From contig CAXXKX010000003.1 in NCBI GenBank assembly GCA_963676655.2, positions 2,232,001 through 2,296,000 of the forward strand: 64,000 nt of DNA, given 5' to 3'. Each line of letters starts with the position of its first letter. The first letter of the stretch is position 1. Below, piece by piece: positions 17,915-26,500 of this stretch. Under the pieces are notes generated by a model. It ran no database searches, was not told the origin of the DNA, and was given only the letters and a program-made list of their open reading frames with translations. This stretch comes from G963676655 sp963676655 (GTDB lineage Bacteria; Verrucomicrobiota; Lentisphaeria; Victivallales; Victivallaceae). A program made the translations under genes and the position numbers.

Positions 17915-20074
17915 ATGATAATCAGTAAAGTATTAAGTCTTTTTCTGCTATGCCAGATTTCTGGAACAATTTTAACGGAGAACAATGTAAAGACAATCTC
18001 AGTGAATCTTTTTGAAACAAGAAAGAACCTGAAAAGCAGCTATGTCGGGTATGATGCGGAAGACTTTGCCTGCGGGGTGAATTTCAAATGGATTCTCACG
18101 GATGGGCGCAGGCAGTTTACGGATTACTGCAAACGAGCAGGAGTACGCTGTCTGCGCTTTGCGGATATGAGCCGGTACAGCTGGCGTGGAGAATTACCGA
18201 CCCGCTTAATGCTCAGCAGGACAATTGCGCACGGTTACCCGAATCTGCCAGGGGTTTATGAAAAGTATGCCGCGAAAAAACTGGACTGGTGGTTTGAGCC
18301 GGAACTGTTCTGGAGTTTCTGCCGAGAAAACCGCATTATCGTAATTCCAATGTTCAATGCGGTTTCGTATTATGATCCGGAAAAGAAGAAAGCATTTTGT
18401 ATTGTCAATCGTCCCGAACACTATGCGGCGGCGGCAAAAGAGGCGGCGGCGTATGTAAAATGGCTCAAAACCAAAGGCTATCTGGATATGGCGAAAATCT
18501 GGGAGATCGGCAATGAGTGTTATTTGAAGGGCTGGGAGCCGGATGAATACGCGACATTCGTCAAAACCCTTATTGATGAAGTACGAAAAATACAACCTGA
18601 AATTAAACTTGGAATCCCTACTTTTATCTGTACCCGGGACAATCCTGATGTAAAAGAAGTTCTGCGCAGAATGCGGGCAGGGGGAGCTCAAGTTAAAAGC
18701 AAAGAACGGACAATGTATCAAAAAGCGCTGGTTTGGAGCAGTGAAGTCATCGAGGCTCTCGGGGATTACGCAAAATATATTTCATACGGGATTGAACATT
18801 CTTACGGGGCGAGCTCCAGTTACATTTCCAATTACAAAGGCATTGAGATTACGGCCAAACTGCTTGACGCCTTTCCGGGCAGCAGCAAGTGGAGATTATC
18901 AAATACGGAATGGCGGGACCGTTCCGGCGAAAATCCCTGGAGTCACCGTCAATTTGCCGTGGCTGCGTTGTGGAAAAGCAAATTTGTTTTGACGCTGATG
19001 GCGCATCCGCGAATGGATTATACAACCGCTCATTCGCTCTTTGCGTTTTCCGGCGGTCTGTACTGGTCGAACGGCAGGGAATGGATTCTGCAAAGAAATC
19101 CGGTTAACCAGCAACTTTATGATAAAAACGGCAATGGCCGGCCCCGTTTTGATATTGGCGCGTTCGGTCCGGTAGTACGTATGTGCAACCAGCTTATCGA
19201 CACCCACCCGGAAATGCTGGTCCATGGCGCGGATTTGGGAAATATGTCCAGTGCCGGATATTACGAATCGGTCTATCAGGGCAAAGGGCAGCCGCAGCTT
19301 GACCTGCAGTGGCTGATCAGTACAAACTCCGCCCGCACCTCTCTCTGTGCCATTCTGGTTAATACCCATGAAAAAGAAATTAAACTTCAGTTTAGCTCGT
19401 CGCAGGGACTGATTGCCAACGGCGCCGCGGTCATTCAAACCCTGCAATGCCAGGATAAAAAGGAACTGGACTTGCAAATGCCCGGTTACCAACATGATTG
19501 GCAGGTCCGTACTTACGGGGCGGCTCCTGATCTGAGGAAATATTGGACGGTCGAAGCGTTTCAGCGTTGCGCCGTCACTCCTTTCATCCTCCCGCCGCAG
19601 AGTGTGAGTATGGTAACAATTCCAATCAAATTAAAGCGTTCCGAACTGAAGTATCGCAACCGGGTCCGGTCGGAACTTCCGGATTCAATCAACGGTTTTA
19701 AGATTACCGGAGACGCCGGAGTGTCATTGGAAAACGGAACCGCTGCGGTTACCGGACATAAAACGGGGAACTCCATGCTTATGTTTCCATTGTCCGCGCC
19801 GGATAAATCAGGCAAGCCGCGGTATTTCACGGCCACATTCAAGGTCCGGTCTGAATTGCCGGTAAAATGTGTCCTTCTGGTGGCGGATGACAAGTGGAAC
19901 CCCGCCGGTAAGCGGTCCGTCGTTGCAAAGGATGTCTGGCAGACTGTATCTGAAACATTCGTGCTCCCGCCCGGACGCGGCATCAAGCTGTACCGGGCCA
20001 ATATATATAATTTGCCAGCAGGCAAGAAAATTTTTTTTAAAGACGTAACTTTCAGGTTAAACAACAACCAATGA
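17915..20074 (+). CDS. Secreted clan GH-A glycoside hydrolase (GH51/GH39-like)
   Basis: A 719-residue protein with a weak signal peptide (MIISKVLSLFLLCQISGTIL). The TIM-barrel region carries a GN-E motif, WEIGNECYLKGW, with Glu201 as candidate acid/base. Glu332 in LSNTEWRDRSG is a candidate nucleophile, as in alpha-L-arabinofuranosidase or xylosidase-type clan A enzymes. A beta-sandwich follows at about 450-590, and the last ~120 residues resemble a carbohydrate-binding module (GRGIKLYRANIYNLPAGKKIFFKDVTF). AAAGGA lies before the ATG. The pseudopilin starts 14 bases after its stop. The polysaccharide is not known. Confidence 0.75.
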   Translation: MIISKVLSLFLLCQISGTILTENNVKTISVNLFETRKNLKSSYVGYDAEDFACGVNFKWILTDGRRQFTDYCKRAGVRCLRFADMSRYSWRGELPTRLMLSRTIAHGYPNLPGVYEKYAAKKLDWWFEPELFWSFCRENRIIVIPMFNAVSYYDPEKKKAFCIVNRPEHYAAAAKEAAAYVKWLKTKGYLDMAKIWEIGNECYLKGWEPDEYATFVKTLIDEVRKIQPEIKLGIPTFICTRDNPDVKEVLRRMRAGGAQVKSKERTMYQKALVWSSEVIEALGDYAKYISYGIEHSYGASSSYISNYKGIEITAKLLDAFPGSSKWRLSNTEWRDRSGENPWSHRQFAVAALWKSKFVLTLMAHPRMDYTTAHSLFAFSGGLYWSNGREWILQRNPVNQQLYDKNGNGRPRFDIGAFGPVVRMCNQLIDTHPEMLVHGADLGNMSSAGYYESVYQGKGQPQLDLQWLISTNSARTSLCAILVNTHEKEIKLQFSSSQGLIANGAAVIQTLQCQDKKELDLQMPGYQHDWQVRTYGAAPDLRKYWTVEAFQRCAVTPFILPPQSVSMVTIPIKLKRSELKYRNRVRSELPDSINGFKITGDAGVSLENGTAAVTGHKTGNSMLMFPLSAPDKSGKPRYFTATFKVRSELPVKCVLLVADDKWNPAGKRSVVAKDVWQTVSETFVLPPGRGIKLYRANIYNLPAGKKIFFKDVTFRLNNNQ

Positions 20075-20088
20075 TCAGGAGAACTAAA

Positions 20089-20883
20089 ATGAAACACAGG
20101 TTATTCAGATCGGCAATTTTTACTTTGATTGAATTGCTCGTCGTGATCGCGATTATCGCCATTCTGGCCAGTATGCTGCTGCCTGCACTTAACCAGGCCA
20201 GGGAGAAGGCAAGAGCCATTTCCTGTGCTTCAAATCAGAAACAGCTGGGATTGTCAATGATCAGCTACACTAACGACAATGACGGCTTTTATCCGCCGGA
20301 ATTGTATGGAACATCGGCCAAGTACATGCCGTGGGTGGTCCTGTGCATGACCTACATTCCGCCGGGCAGGACATGGTTCTGTCCCAGCAAAAAGTCCGGA
20401 GTATGGGAAACCTGGACCGGCGCCTATCCGGCGTCGACCGCGTATTCATCCGGTAATCTGAGCTGGGGGTGGTTTCTTTATTGCGACTACGGCTACAACC
20501 GGCAATATATCGGTTCCAGTTACCGGTACGCCAATGATAACGATACAGCCTTTCCTTCCTACAAATCGGCCAAGGTCTCTCAGGTCAAAAAGCCTTCTGC
20601 GACCATTTTGCTGGCGGACAGCTACTATGACGCAAATAAAGTACGCGGTTACTGTCTGCTTTCAGACGTGTTTTCGACCGGCTATATGGGATTTCTCGAT
20701 GCGCGGCACAGCAATGGTTTGAACACAACCTGGGCGGATGGGCATGTCACGTCACAAAAAGTTAACTGTGTCGGCCCATGTGAAGTATATTCGGCGTCTA
20801 ACAATCCATACCTCAGCACTCCTTTCTACGGCGGCGGAACTACGAATAATGATAATCCCGGAAACAAATGGGATCGAAAATGA
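20089..20883 (+). CDS. Type II secretion-type pseudopilin, H-X9-DG class (2 of 9)
   Basis: A 264-residue pseudopilin. The reading frame also opens at 20071, overlapping the GH stop, but AGGAGA at 20077-20082 points to ATG 20089. The leader MKHRLFRSAI precedes FTLIELLVVIAIIAILASML, with Ile at the -1 position instead of Gly. The C-terminal part is rich in Tyr, Trp and Gly, and the H-X9-DG motif is HSNGLNTTWADG (His207). Here the pseudopilin lies between the GH and the GntR regulator rather than after the regulator, an inverted order of the usual cassette. Confidence 0.9.
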   Translation: MKHRLFRSAIFTLIELLVVIAIIAILASMLLPALNQAREKARAISCASNQKQLGLSMISYTNDNDGFYPPELYGTSAKYMPWVVLCMTYIPPGRTWFCPSKKSGVWETWTGAYPASTAYSSGNLSWGWFLYCDYGYNRQYIGSSYRYANDNDTAFPSYKSAKVSQVKKPSATILLADSYYDANKVRGYCLLSDVFSTGYMGFLDARHSNGLNTTWADGHVTSQKVNCVGPCEVYSASNNPYLSTPFYGGGTTNNDNPGNKWDRK

Positions 20884-20927
20884 ACAATTCCGATGCTATA
20901 TTACTCAAAGGAGAAAAAAACATCTTA

Positions 20928-21929
20928 ATGAGTAAACGTTACACACTGCCTAAAAATGTGGTTTTGATGGTTAACGACCTGAAAGAAAAGATTCATTCAG
21001 GCCAGTTGATTCAGGGAACCCGTATCCCGTCGATTCGTTCTTTGATGCAGGAATATGATGTCTCACTGGGCTCCGCCAAGCGGGGGATCGATTTGCTGTG
21101 CAAGCAGCATTTGCTCGAAACCAAACCCGGAACCGGAACTTTTGTCAATTCCGTTCCCTCATATTCCCTGAAAAACGCGGAAAGTACCATTATGGTGTTT
21201 TTGGAATGGAGTGTTGACCGGAATGGGATTTTCCCCGCCGTCTTTGACGGTGTCCGGCAGCGGGCTATGCAGGAAAAGACCAGTTTACTCTTTTCATATC
21301 TGGGCGCGGACCGGTTTTGCCGGGAAGAGGTGGAAAAGCTTGCCGGTAACGCTGACGGGGTTATTTTATTGAGTGAATATGACCGTTCCGGCAAGGAGTT
21401 TTCTCTCAGTATTCCGGCTGTGGGTGTTTGTTTTCATGATAACATGGACGGTCGGATCTCAGTAGTGGATCTGGACCCGTTTGAAGCTGCGGATCAGGCC
21501 GTGCAGTATTTCCGGGAGCGCAATGTCACGGATGTGAAAATCGCCTCGGTCGACTTTCCGTCGCAGCGTTTGCGAGGCGAGTGTTTCAATCGCTCCTGGA
21601 TCCGGGCCGGCGGCACTGCCGACCTTGACGTGCGGACGATCGAAGAATGGCGAAAACGACCGCTGAATGATAACCGGGCTTGTCTTTTCACTTCTTCATG
21701 GCTTGCGGACGAGTGCTTGAAAAATAGTGTCGCCAAACCTGAAATCATGTTGAGCATCGACGGCCGGAATATGCTGGTGCCGCAAGCATATCAGCTGGAC
21801 AGCATTTCCCCGGACTGGCTTGAAATAGGCCGTCGTTCTTTTGATGAATGCCTGGCTCGATTGCGTGCTCCAGGCCGCAGTCCCGCCCGTATATATCTCC
21901 CCTGCAAGTTGAACACGGCAGATGCCTGA
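20928..21929 (+). CDS. GntR-type regulator with LacI-like effector domain
   Basis: A 333-residue regulator. The N-terminal winged HTH of the GntR family reads NDLKEKIHSGQLIQGTRIPSIRSLMQEYDVS, followed by KRGIDLLCKQHLLETKPGTGTFV. The rest is a degenerate periplasmic-binding-like effector domain. Starts at 20868, 20880 and 20928 are possible. ATG 20880 would overlap the pseudopilin stop as ATGA. ATG 20928 gives the expected N-terminus but has AAAGGAG 14 bases upstream, which is long. It closes the GH-pseudopilin-regulator operon and probably acts on the tandem site at 17846. Confidence 0.87.
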   Translation: MSKRYTLPKNVVLMVNDLKEKIHSGQLIQGTRIPSIRSLMQEYDVSLGSAKRGIDLLCKQHLLETKPGTGTFVNSVPSYSLKNAESTIMVFLEWSVDRNGIFPAVFDGVRQRAMQEKTSLLFSYLGADRFCREEVEKLAGNADGVILLSEYDRSGKEFSLSIPAVGVCFHDNMDGRISVVDLDPFEAADQAVQYFRERNVTDVKIASVDFPSQRLRGECFNRSWIRAGGTADLDVRTIEEWRKRPLNDNRACLFTSSWLADECLKNSVAKPEIMLSIDGRNMLVPQAYQLDSISPDWLEIGRRSFDECLARLRAPGRSPARIYLPCKLNTADA

Positions 21930-21933
21930 AACG

Positions 21934-22458
21934 TTATTTTTGCAAGGTAATGTCTTTTACATAAACCGCATCCTGCTTTGACAGGTAACGGCTGATGATA
22001 AAGATATATATCCTGGCTGTGTTTTTCAGGATTTTGGCTTTGGCTGATAACTCTTTCCAGTTGCATTTATAGCGTTTGCGCAGGGTAATTCCGGAGTAAT
22101 TCAGCGACTTTCCTTTAGCGTCAGCCTGGCGCAGCATTATCTGGAACTTGCCGGAAAGTTTATCACATTTTATTTTTGCCTTAATGGTAACAGAATCTCC
22201 TGGTTTCAGGCTGTTATCGGCAGAAAGCTTCAGTTCATTGCTGATCCTTGCGTAAGCATCCGGTTTGTCGGCGCCAGTTACTTTTAGATACGGACCGTCC
22301 GGTTTATCCGCCGGGACAAAGATAAACTGAGCTACATCTTTTTTCGGAACATACCAGTGTTTGCTTTCTAGCTTGAAATCGCCGTTCGCAACCAGATTGT
22401 TCTGGGCGAAAATTCCGGTTCCGGCAAATAATGTGAACAAAATCAGATTTTTTATCAT
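21934..22458 (-). CDS. Secreted carbohydrate-binding-type protein (CBM4/9-like)
   Basis: A 174-residue protein with a signal peptide (MIKNLILFTLFAGTGIFAQ) and one beta-sandwich domain of the CBM_4_9 type: NLVANGDFKLESKHWYVP at its start, LKPGDSVTIKAKIKCDKLSG in the middle and YVKDITLQK at the end. There is no catalytic domain, so it may bind glycan alone or act as a stand-alone module. GGAGAG precedes the ATG. It is the last gene of the minus-strand LacI locus, and its promoter-proximal neighbour is a DUF4838 vestige. A vestige of a second copy of this gene lies at 23325-23360. Confidence 0.75.
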   Translation of the reverse strand: MIKNLILFTLFAGTGIFAQNNLVANGDFKLESKHWYVPKKDVAQFIFVPADKPDGPYLKVTGADKPDAYARISNELKLSADNSLKPGDSVTIKAKIKCDKLSGKFQIMLRQADAKGKSLNYSGITLRKRYKCNWKELSAKAKILKNTARIYIFIISRYLSKQDAVYVKDITLQK

Positions 22459-22479
22459 CGTTACTCTCCAAATTAAAAA

Positions 22480-22580
22480 TTAGTTTTCCATGGCCGGATA
22501 GACCGGCTGCCAGATTCACCCGCAAATCAGGTTACAACTGCTAAAGATGCCAGTTAGCTTGTCAGAATGATTTTGCTTAT
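22480..22580 (-). pseudogene. Vestige of a second DUF4838 gene (internal deletion)
   Basis: Read on the minus strand, bases 22580-22523 align with the first ~57 bases of the DUF4838 gene at 25734 (AAAATCATTCTGA and onward). Bases 22516-22480 match its last ~36 bases (CTGGCAGCCGGTCTATC, then CATGGAAAAC and the stop). The start codon is now ATA and an early TAA interrupts the reading frame. About 2.25 kb of the 2.36-kb gene is missing. The match continues downstream into the next gene start. Confidence 0.8.
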
Positions 22581-22618
22581 GATTTTTTCCGGCTGTTTAT
22601 TGTGATGGTTAATTAGTG

Positions 22619-23299
22619 TTACCAGGGTTTTCCGACATAATTCGGGTTGCCGTACCAAAGGGTTTTCGCTTCCGGAGACGTCCCGCTATGCGGATGTTGC
22701 AAACCCCATAGAATACTCTGGTTTTCTGCATGTCCGTCCAGCATCAGCAAATTTACGCGATCAAGATGACGATACTTGAACGTACGCTCGGAACGAGTCG
22801 GGCTTGGTTCTGAATAAAGGACATCGGCCGGGGTATAGTTTGTCGTGAATTGTTTATCGGCCAGCAACAGAGTTTTGGAGGTAGAAGGGAACTTGACTAT
22901 TTTGGGAAATAAAGCATATACCGGGGTCCAGCTTCCGTCAAATTTCAACGTCAAACGGGAATTCTGACCATAGTTTGTATAACGGTGCCCGGTTTTTTCC
23001 ATCTCCATCCAATCGGTGCTGCATTGAAAAATTTTCTGCGGCAGATTGTAAACATCCTTTAACTTGTAGTTCCACATTTCTGAATTGGTTGAGCCGGAAA
23101 CAGGCGGGATAAAGCTATTGTAGTCATTCATGTAAAACAAATAACCCTGGCCGATCTGTTTCATGTTATTCATGCAGGAAATTGAATGTGCTTTGCCTCT
23201 GGCCTTATTCAATGCCGGCAACAACATGCTTGCGAGAATTGCGATGATAGCTATCACAACAAGCAATTCAATTAATGTGAAAATATTTCTTTTAGGCAT
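22619..23299 (-). CDS. Type II secretion-type pseudopilin, H-X9-DG class (3 of 9)
   Basis: A 226-residue pseudopilin with leader MPKRNI and FTLIELLVVIAIIAILASML; Ile is at -1. The second of two nearby ATGs (23299) is chosen because AAAGG lies 8-9 bases before it, and the first (23305) is too close. The motif HLDRVNLLMLDG is near the C-terminus, followed by HAENQSILWGL. It lies between the intact DUF4838 gene and the DUF4838 vestige, so it is the pseudopilin of the duplicated second unit. Confidence 0.9.
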   Translation of the reverse strand: MPKRNIFTLIELLVVIAIIAILASMLLPALNKARGKAHSISCMNNMKQIGQGYLFYMNDYNSFIPPVSGSTNSEMWNYKLKDVYNLPQKIFQCSTDWMEMEKTGHRYTNYGQNSRLTLKFDGSWTPVYALFPKIVKFPSTSKTLLLADKQFTTNYTPADVLYSEPSPTRSERTFKYRHLDRVNLLMLDGHAENQSILWGLQHPHSGTSPEAKTLWYGNPNYVGKPW

Positions 23300-23324
23300 T
23301 TTCATATCCTTTCATGTTCATGTC

Positions 23325-23360
23325 CGGTTATTGTTAATAAAATTAATTCTTTTATCATGG
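23325..23360 (-). pseudogene. Vestige of the CBM-type gene start
   Basis: On the minus strand this reads ATGATAAAAGAATTAATTTT and then CCGGA, closely matching the first ~40 bases of the CBM gene at 22458 (ATGATAAAAAATCTGATTTT...GCCGGA). The preceding spacer is also homologous (23341-23417 against 22441-22517, 68 of 77 identical by hand count). The remainder of the gene is absent and pseudopilin 3 begins soon after. Confidence 0.7.
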
Positions 23361-23379
23361 TTATTCTCAAAATTATAAA

Positions 23380-25734
23380 TTAGTTTTCCATGGCCAGATA
23401 GACCGGCTGCCAGATTCCGCCGCCGCCGGCTTTGTCTTCCACCCGGACAACCAGAATATTGGACCTGATTTCCGGATCGAGAACATTATCGATGCGGATT
23501 GAAAACGGCGTTTTCCAGTCATCCGGTTTTGAAAAAATATGGGTTCCGGCAAGCTTGCCGTTGATGTATATCCAGCAGGATTCATCCACCGCTCCGAAAA
23601 CCAGATACAGTTTTTTCCCCTGATATTTTTGCAACGAAGGCAGCCGGGTCGCGTACCAGCCGATGCCATCATATTTTTTCAGTTCGGCATGCAGTTCCTG
23701 ATGGCAACGGGCCTTTTCCCAGAAGGTGTCGGCATAGATATAATCCCATGACGCGTCAATTTTATCCCAGGAGTCGTTTTCCCACTTTTTAGTGAGTCCG
23801 ATATTTTGGGGATCGAGCTTAAAAAACCATTTATCACTCAATTTGCGCAACGGGCGCAGTCCTTGAAAAGTTTGTGTCATTTCCATGCCGCAGACATCGC
23901 CGAAAGTTTTTTCATTGCCGAACAGATATTCCCAGTCAAAATCAAGTTCTTTGCGATGTTTTTTCCGGAAATCGAGTAATTTATTCGCGGCAGCAGCCAG
24001 TTTTTTTGCATCCTGCGGCTTCTGATACTTTGCCCGCATCGCTTCAAAGGTCAGCCGGGCATGCTGATTTGCCAGCAACAGCAGTTCCAGACGTTTGCGC
24101 TCGGGAGTTGTTAGTTTTTTCTTCAGTCCCGCTTTGAGCAAGGCGTCAGTTTTATCAAAATCAGCGTCGGTATAGTAGTTGTAGAGGTTCCACATCAGCC
24201 CGCGCCGGAAGTTCCCGTAACGGCCCTGGCGCTCAATTTCCCGGCGATTCGGCATCAGTTTTTTTGTCCAGATGTTATCACGCCAGTACTGGTAATATTC
24301 TTTTACTTCAGGCGCGGCCGGACCGTATGACGAGCAATATTCATTTTCCCAATGCTCGAATGATTTTTCAGGCTCGGCTATCGCCCGGGCGATAATGTAG
24401 TTGGCAATTCCGGATACCGGCCAGAAGTTGTGGATTGAATCATAGTCGGTTCCGAACGCACCGTATTTCATACAAGTCTGGAAGTTGTCGAACATCCGTT
24501 TCTCGAAACCCATCGGCAGGCCGGGATCGATGTGCATATCATTCGGACGCAAAAAAAGTTTTTTAGCGCCGGCTTCCGCCCATGATTTGTAATAGGCGTC
24601 CAGGTCGTCATCAAGCAGCTTTGGCACAAAACCAAGGATCACGCCGTCATCAACCTTTACTTTGCGGGGAGGAAAGCGGTAAACGCTGTAGGCATACATT
24701 ATCGCCTGGGCATCGGGAACTTGTTTCCGGGCCAGACGCTGCACGCGATTGGCAAACCAGATATAACGGTCGGTCAAATCTTCATCCCATTTGTGTCCCT
24801 TTTTCGGCGGAGCGTCAAGGGCGCGGCACTTTGGGCATTCACAGTAGTTGCCGCTGTCGTTTTCACAGGTATTTATAACAGTTGAACCGCGCCGCGACTT
24901 CATAAAATTGGCCACTATCTGTTGATGGACTTCAGGATTGCTGACGCATAACTTTATCCGGTCCGGGGCTTTAGCGTGGTACGGTGCTCTCTTTCCGCGT
25001 CCATTAAGGGCAAAATATTCCGGATGTTCTTTGCCGTACTGCTCCCACCATTTCGTGAAAGCATGTCCGTATCCGAAGACCTGGCTGCGCCCCATTTTCA
25101 TGCGTTTCAGCCAGATATTGGTCTCAAGCTTTTTTTCAGCACGTTTTTTGGCGCTGACCTGAAAATCTTTCGGAGCGCCTTTAGGCTTGTGTTGCCCATA
25201 GCCGGGGCGGATATGACGCATCGTCAGTTTGGGAACCCAACTGAAAGTCCCGGTCGTTAAAGATAATTCTTTCCGGGGTTTGAAAATAATCCCGTCATCT
25301 CCGGGCTTTATCCAACTGAATCCGAGTTCCTTCTCCAGGAATAAATATACGGCAAACAAAGAACCGGTGCGGGATCGGTTACTGGTTGCAACAGCTTCCG
25401 GAGTTCCTTTATGCACGACCAGATCATCACCGTAAAAAAGTGTTTTTTTCGAGGTCACTTCAAAAACGGCTTGTTCAGGTTTGAGTTTTTTGTCGGAAGC
25501 GGTAATCACGAAACAATATTTGCCCGCCGGAGCGTTTCCCTTGACAAGCGGAACTTTTACCCCGGAAATAAGCGTCAAATGTTTCGCCAGCTCATCCGCC
25601 GCGAACAGCTTGATCGCGTCCGCCTTTTTGTCGACTACAACCGCAGTGTCCGACGGTTTGATTTTGATTGTTTCAGCCAATGAACTTACGATTGTTAAGG
25701 TTGCCAGGCAACTTATCAGAATGATTTTGCGCAT
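23380..25734 (-). CDS. Secreted DUF4838-domain protein (glycan-active, GH-like)
   Basis: A 784-residue protein with a signal peptide (MRKIILISCLATLTIVSSLAE). Residues ~25-170 form a domain like the N-terminal domain of alpha-glucuronidases and GH20 enzymes (AADELAKHLTLISGVKVPL). The central DUF4838 barrel contains EHPEYFALNGRG, INTCENDSGNYCECPKC, NFWPVSGIANYIIARA and DNIWTKKLM. The C-terminal ~120 residues form a galactose-binding-like beta-sandwich ending WQPVYLAMEN. The Cys-containing DSGNYCECPKC stretch is a known feature of this family. No member activity is known to me with confidence. It lies between two pseudopilins and downstream of the LacI gene. Confidence 0.82.
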   Translation of the reverse strand: MRKIILISCLATLTIVSSLAETIKIKPSDTAVVVDKKADAIKLFAADELAKHLTLISGVKVPLVKGNAPAGKYCFVITASDKKLKPEQAVFEVTSKKTLFYGDDLVVHKGTPEAVATSNRSRTGSLFAVYLFLEKELGFSWIKPGDDGIIFKPRKELSLTTGTFSWVPKLTMRHIRPGYGQHKPKGAPKDFQVSAKKRAEKKLETNIWLKRMKMGRSQVFGYGHAFTKWWEQYGKEHPEYFALNGRGKRAPYHAKAPDRIKLCVSNPEVHQQIVANFMKSRRGSTVINTCENDSGNYCECPKCRALDAPPKKGHKWDEDLTDRYIWFANRVQRLARKQVPDAQAIMYAYSVYRFPPRKVKVDDGVILGFVPKLLDDDLDAYYKSWAEAGAKKLFLRPNDMHIDPGLPMGFEKRMFDNFQTCMKYGAFGTDYDSIHNFWPVSGIANYIIARAIAEPEKSFEHWENEYCSSYGPAAPEVKEYYQYWRDNIWTKKLMPNRREIERQGRYGNFRRGLMWNLYNYYTDADFDKTDALLKAGLKKKLTTPERKRLELLLLANQHARLTFEAMRAKYQKPQDAKKLAAAANKLLDFRKKHRKELDFDWEYLFGNEKTFGDVCGMEMTQTFQGLRPLRKLSDKWFFKLDPQNIGLTKKWENDSWDKIDASWDYIYADTFWEKARCHQELHAELKKYDGIGWYATRLPSLQKYQGKKLYLVFGAVDESCWIYINGKLAGTHIFSKPDDWKTPFSIRIDNVLDPEIRSNILVVRVEDKAGGGGIWQPVYLAMEN

Positions 25735-25770
25735 TACTATTTCCGTTTATTTTATAGTTTTTAATGATTA

Positions 25771-26451
25771 TTAATAGTATTGTCCGGCCCATGGTTCCCA
25801 GTAGGGGTAATTTCCGTGTCCCCAATAGTCAAGGGCAGAGGAGTAGTCTCCGCTTATATAGATTTTTTTTATTGGGCCGACATGCCCGTCTATAAACAGA
25901 CAATTCCAGGCTCCGGCATGTCTTTGTTCCGGGCGATATCGAAGGAAACGGGCACGAATTTTGGAGTAGGCGTTGCCGTTGCCGGCGAATGGATCGACAC
26001 TATCCCCCGCATAAACGACCTTTGATGGTGTTTTTACCTGTATTACCTTGGAAGGGTGATATGCTCCTCCGACTCCGTTGTTCAATAAAAGATTGAGCCC
26101 GTACTTATTCCAGTACCAGGATGATATTATTTTCTGCATAGCAGACGGACAGTTGAAAACCCCGGTGGGATTACTGCGTGAATAATCCGAACTGGTCGTT
26201 ACATACTTAAGGCTTGCCAGTTTTTCTCCCCAATAGACTCCATCATCATCTTGCGCATTAATTATCCAGTCGTCATAGTCGTCAGAATAATTAATCAGCC
26301 CAAGCCCCAATTGCTTGAGATTGCTGACGCACTTTGCGCTTTTCGCTCTATCTCTGGCCTGATTAAGGGCTGGTAACAACATACTGGCCAGGATTGCAAT
26401 GATTGCAATGACTACCAGGAGTTCGATTAGTGTAAAGTGTTGCTTTTTCAA
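25771..26451 (-). CDS. Type II secretion-type pseudopilin, H-X9-DG class (4 of 9)
   Basis: A 226-residue pseudopilin with a very short leader, MKKQH, before FTLIELLVVIAIIAILASML; His is at -1. Conserved positions are CVSNLKQLGLGLINYSDDYDDW near residues 38-60 and HAGAWNCLFIDG near 190. An AAAGGAG site lies before the ATG on the minus strand. It is 49 bases downstream of the LacI gene and 36 bases upstream of the DUF4838 gene, so it is the first structural gene of this locus. Confidence 0.9.
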   Translation of the reverse strand: MKKQHFTLIELLVVIAIIAILASMLLPALNQARDRAKSAKCVSNLKQLGLGLINYSDDYDDWIINAQDDDGVYWGEKLASLKYVTTSSDYSRSNPTGVFNCPSAMQKIISSWYWNKYGLNLLLNNGVGGAYHPSKVIQVKTPSKVVYAGDSVDPFAGNGNAYSKIRARFLRYRPEQRHAGAWNCLFIDGHVGPIKKIYISGDYSSALDYWGHGNYPYWEPWAGQYY

Positions 26452-26500
26452 CTTATGCTCTCCTTTCTTTCTACAATTGTTTTACTACGATCTGTTAATA

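Noticed and set aside
22441..23417. Repeated 77-bp tract considered as an insertion-sequence end or att site
   Set aside because: The homology continues into coding sequence of the DUF4838 3' end and the CBM 5' end, so duplication of genes explains it better than a mobile element.
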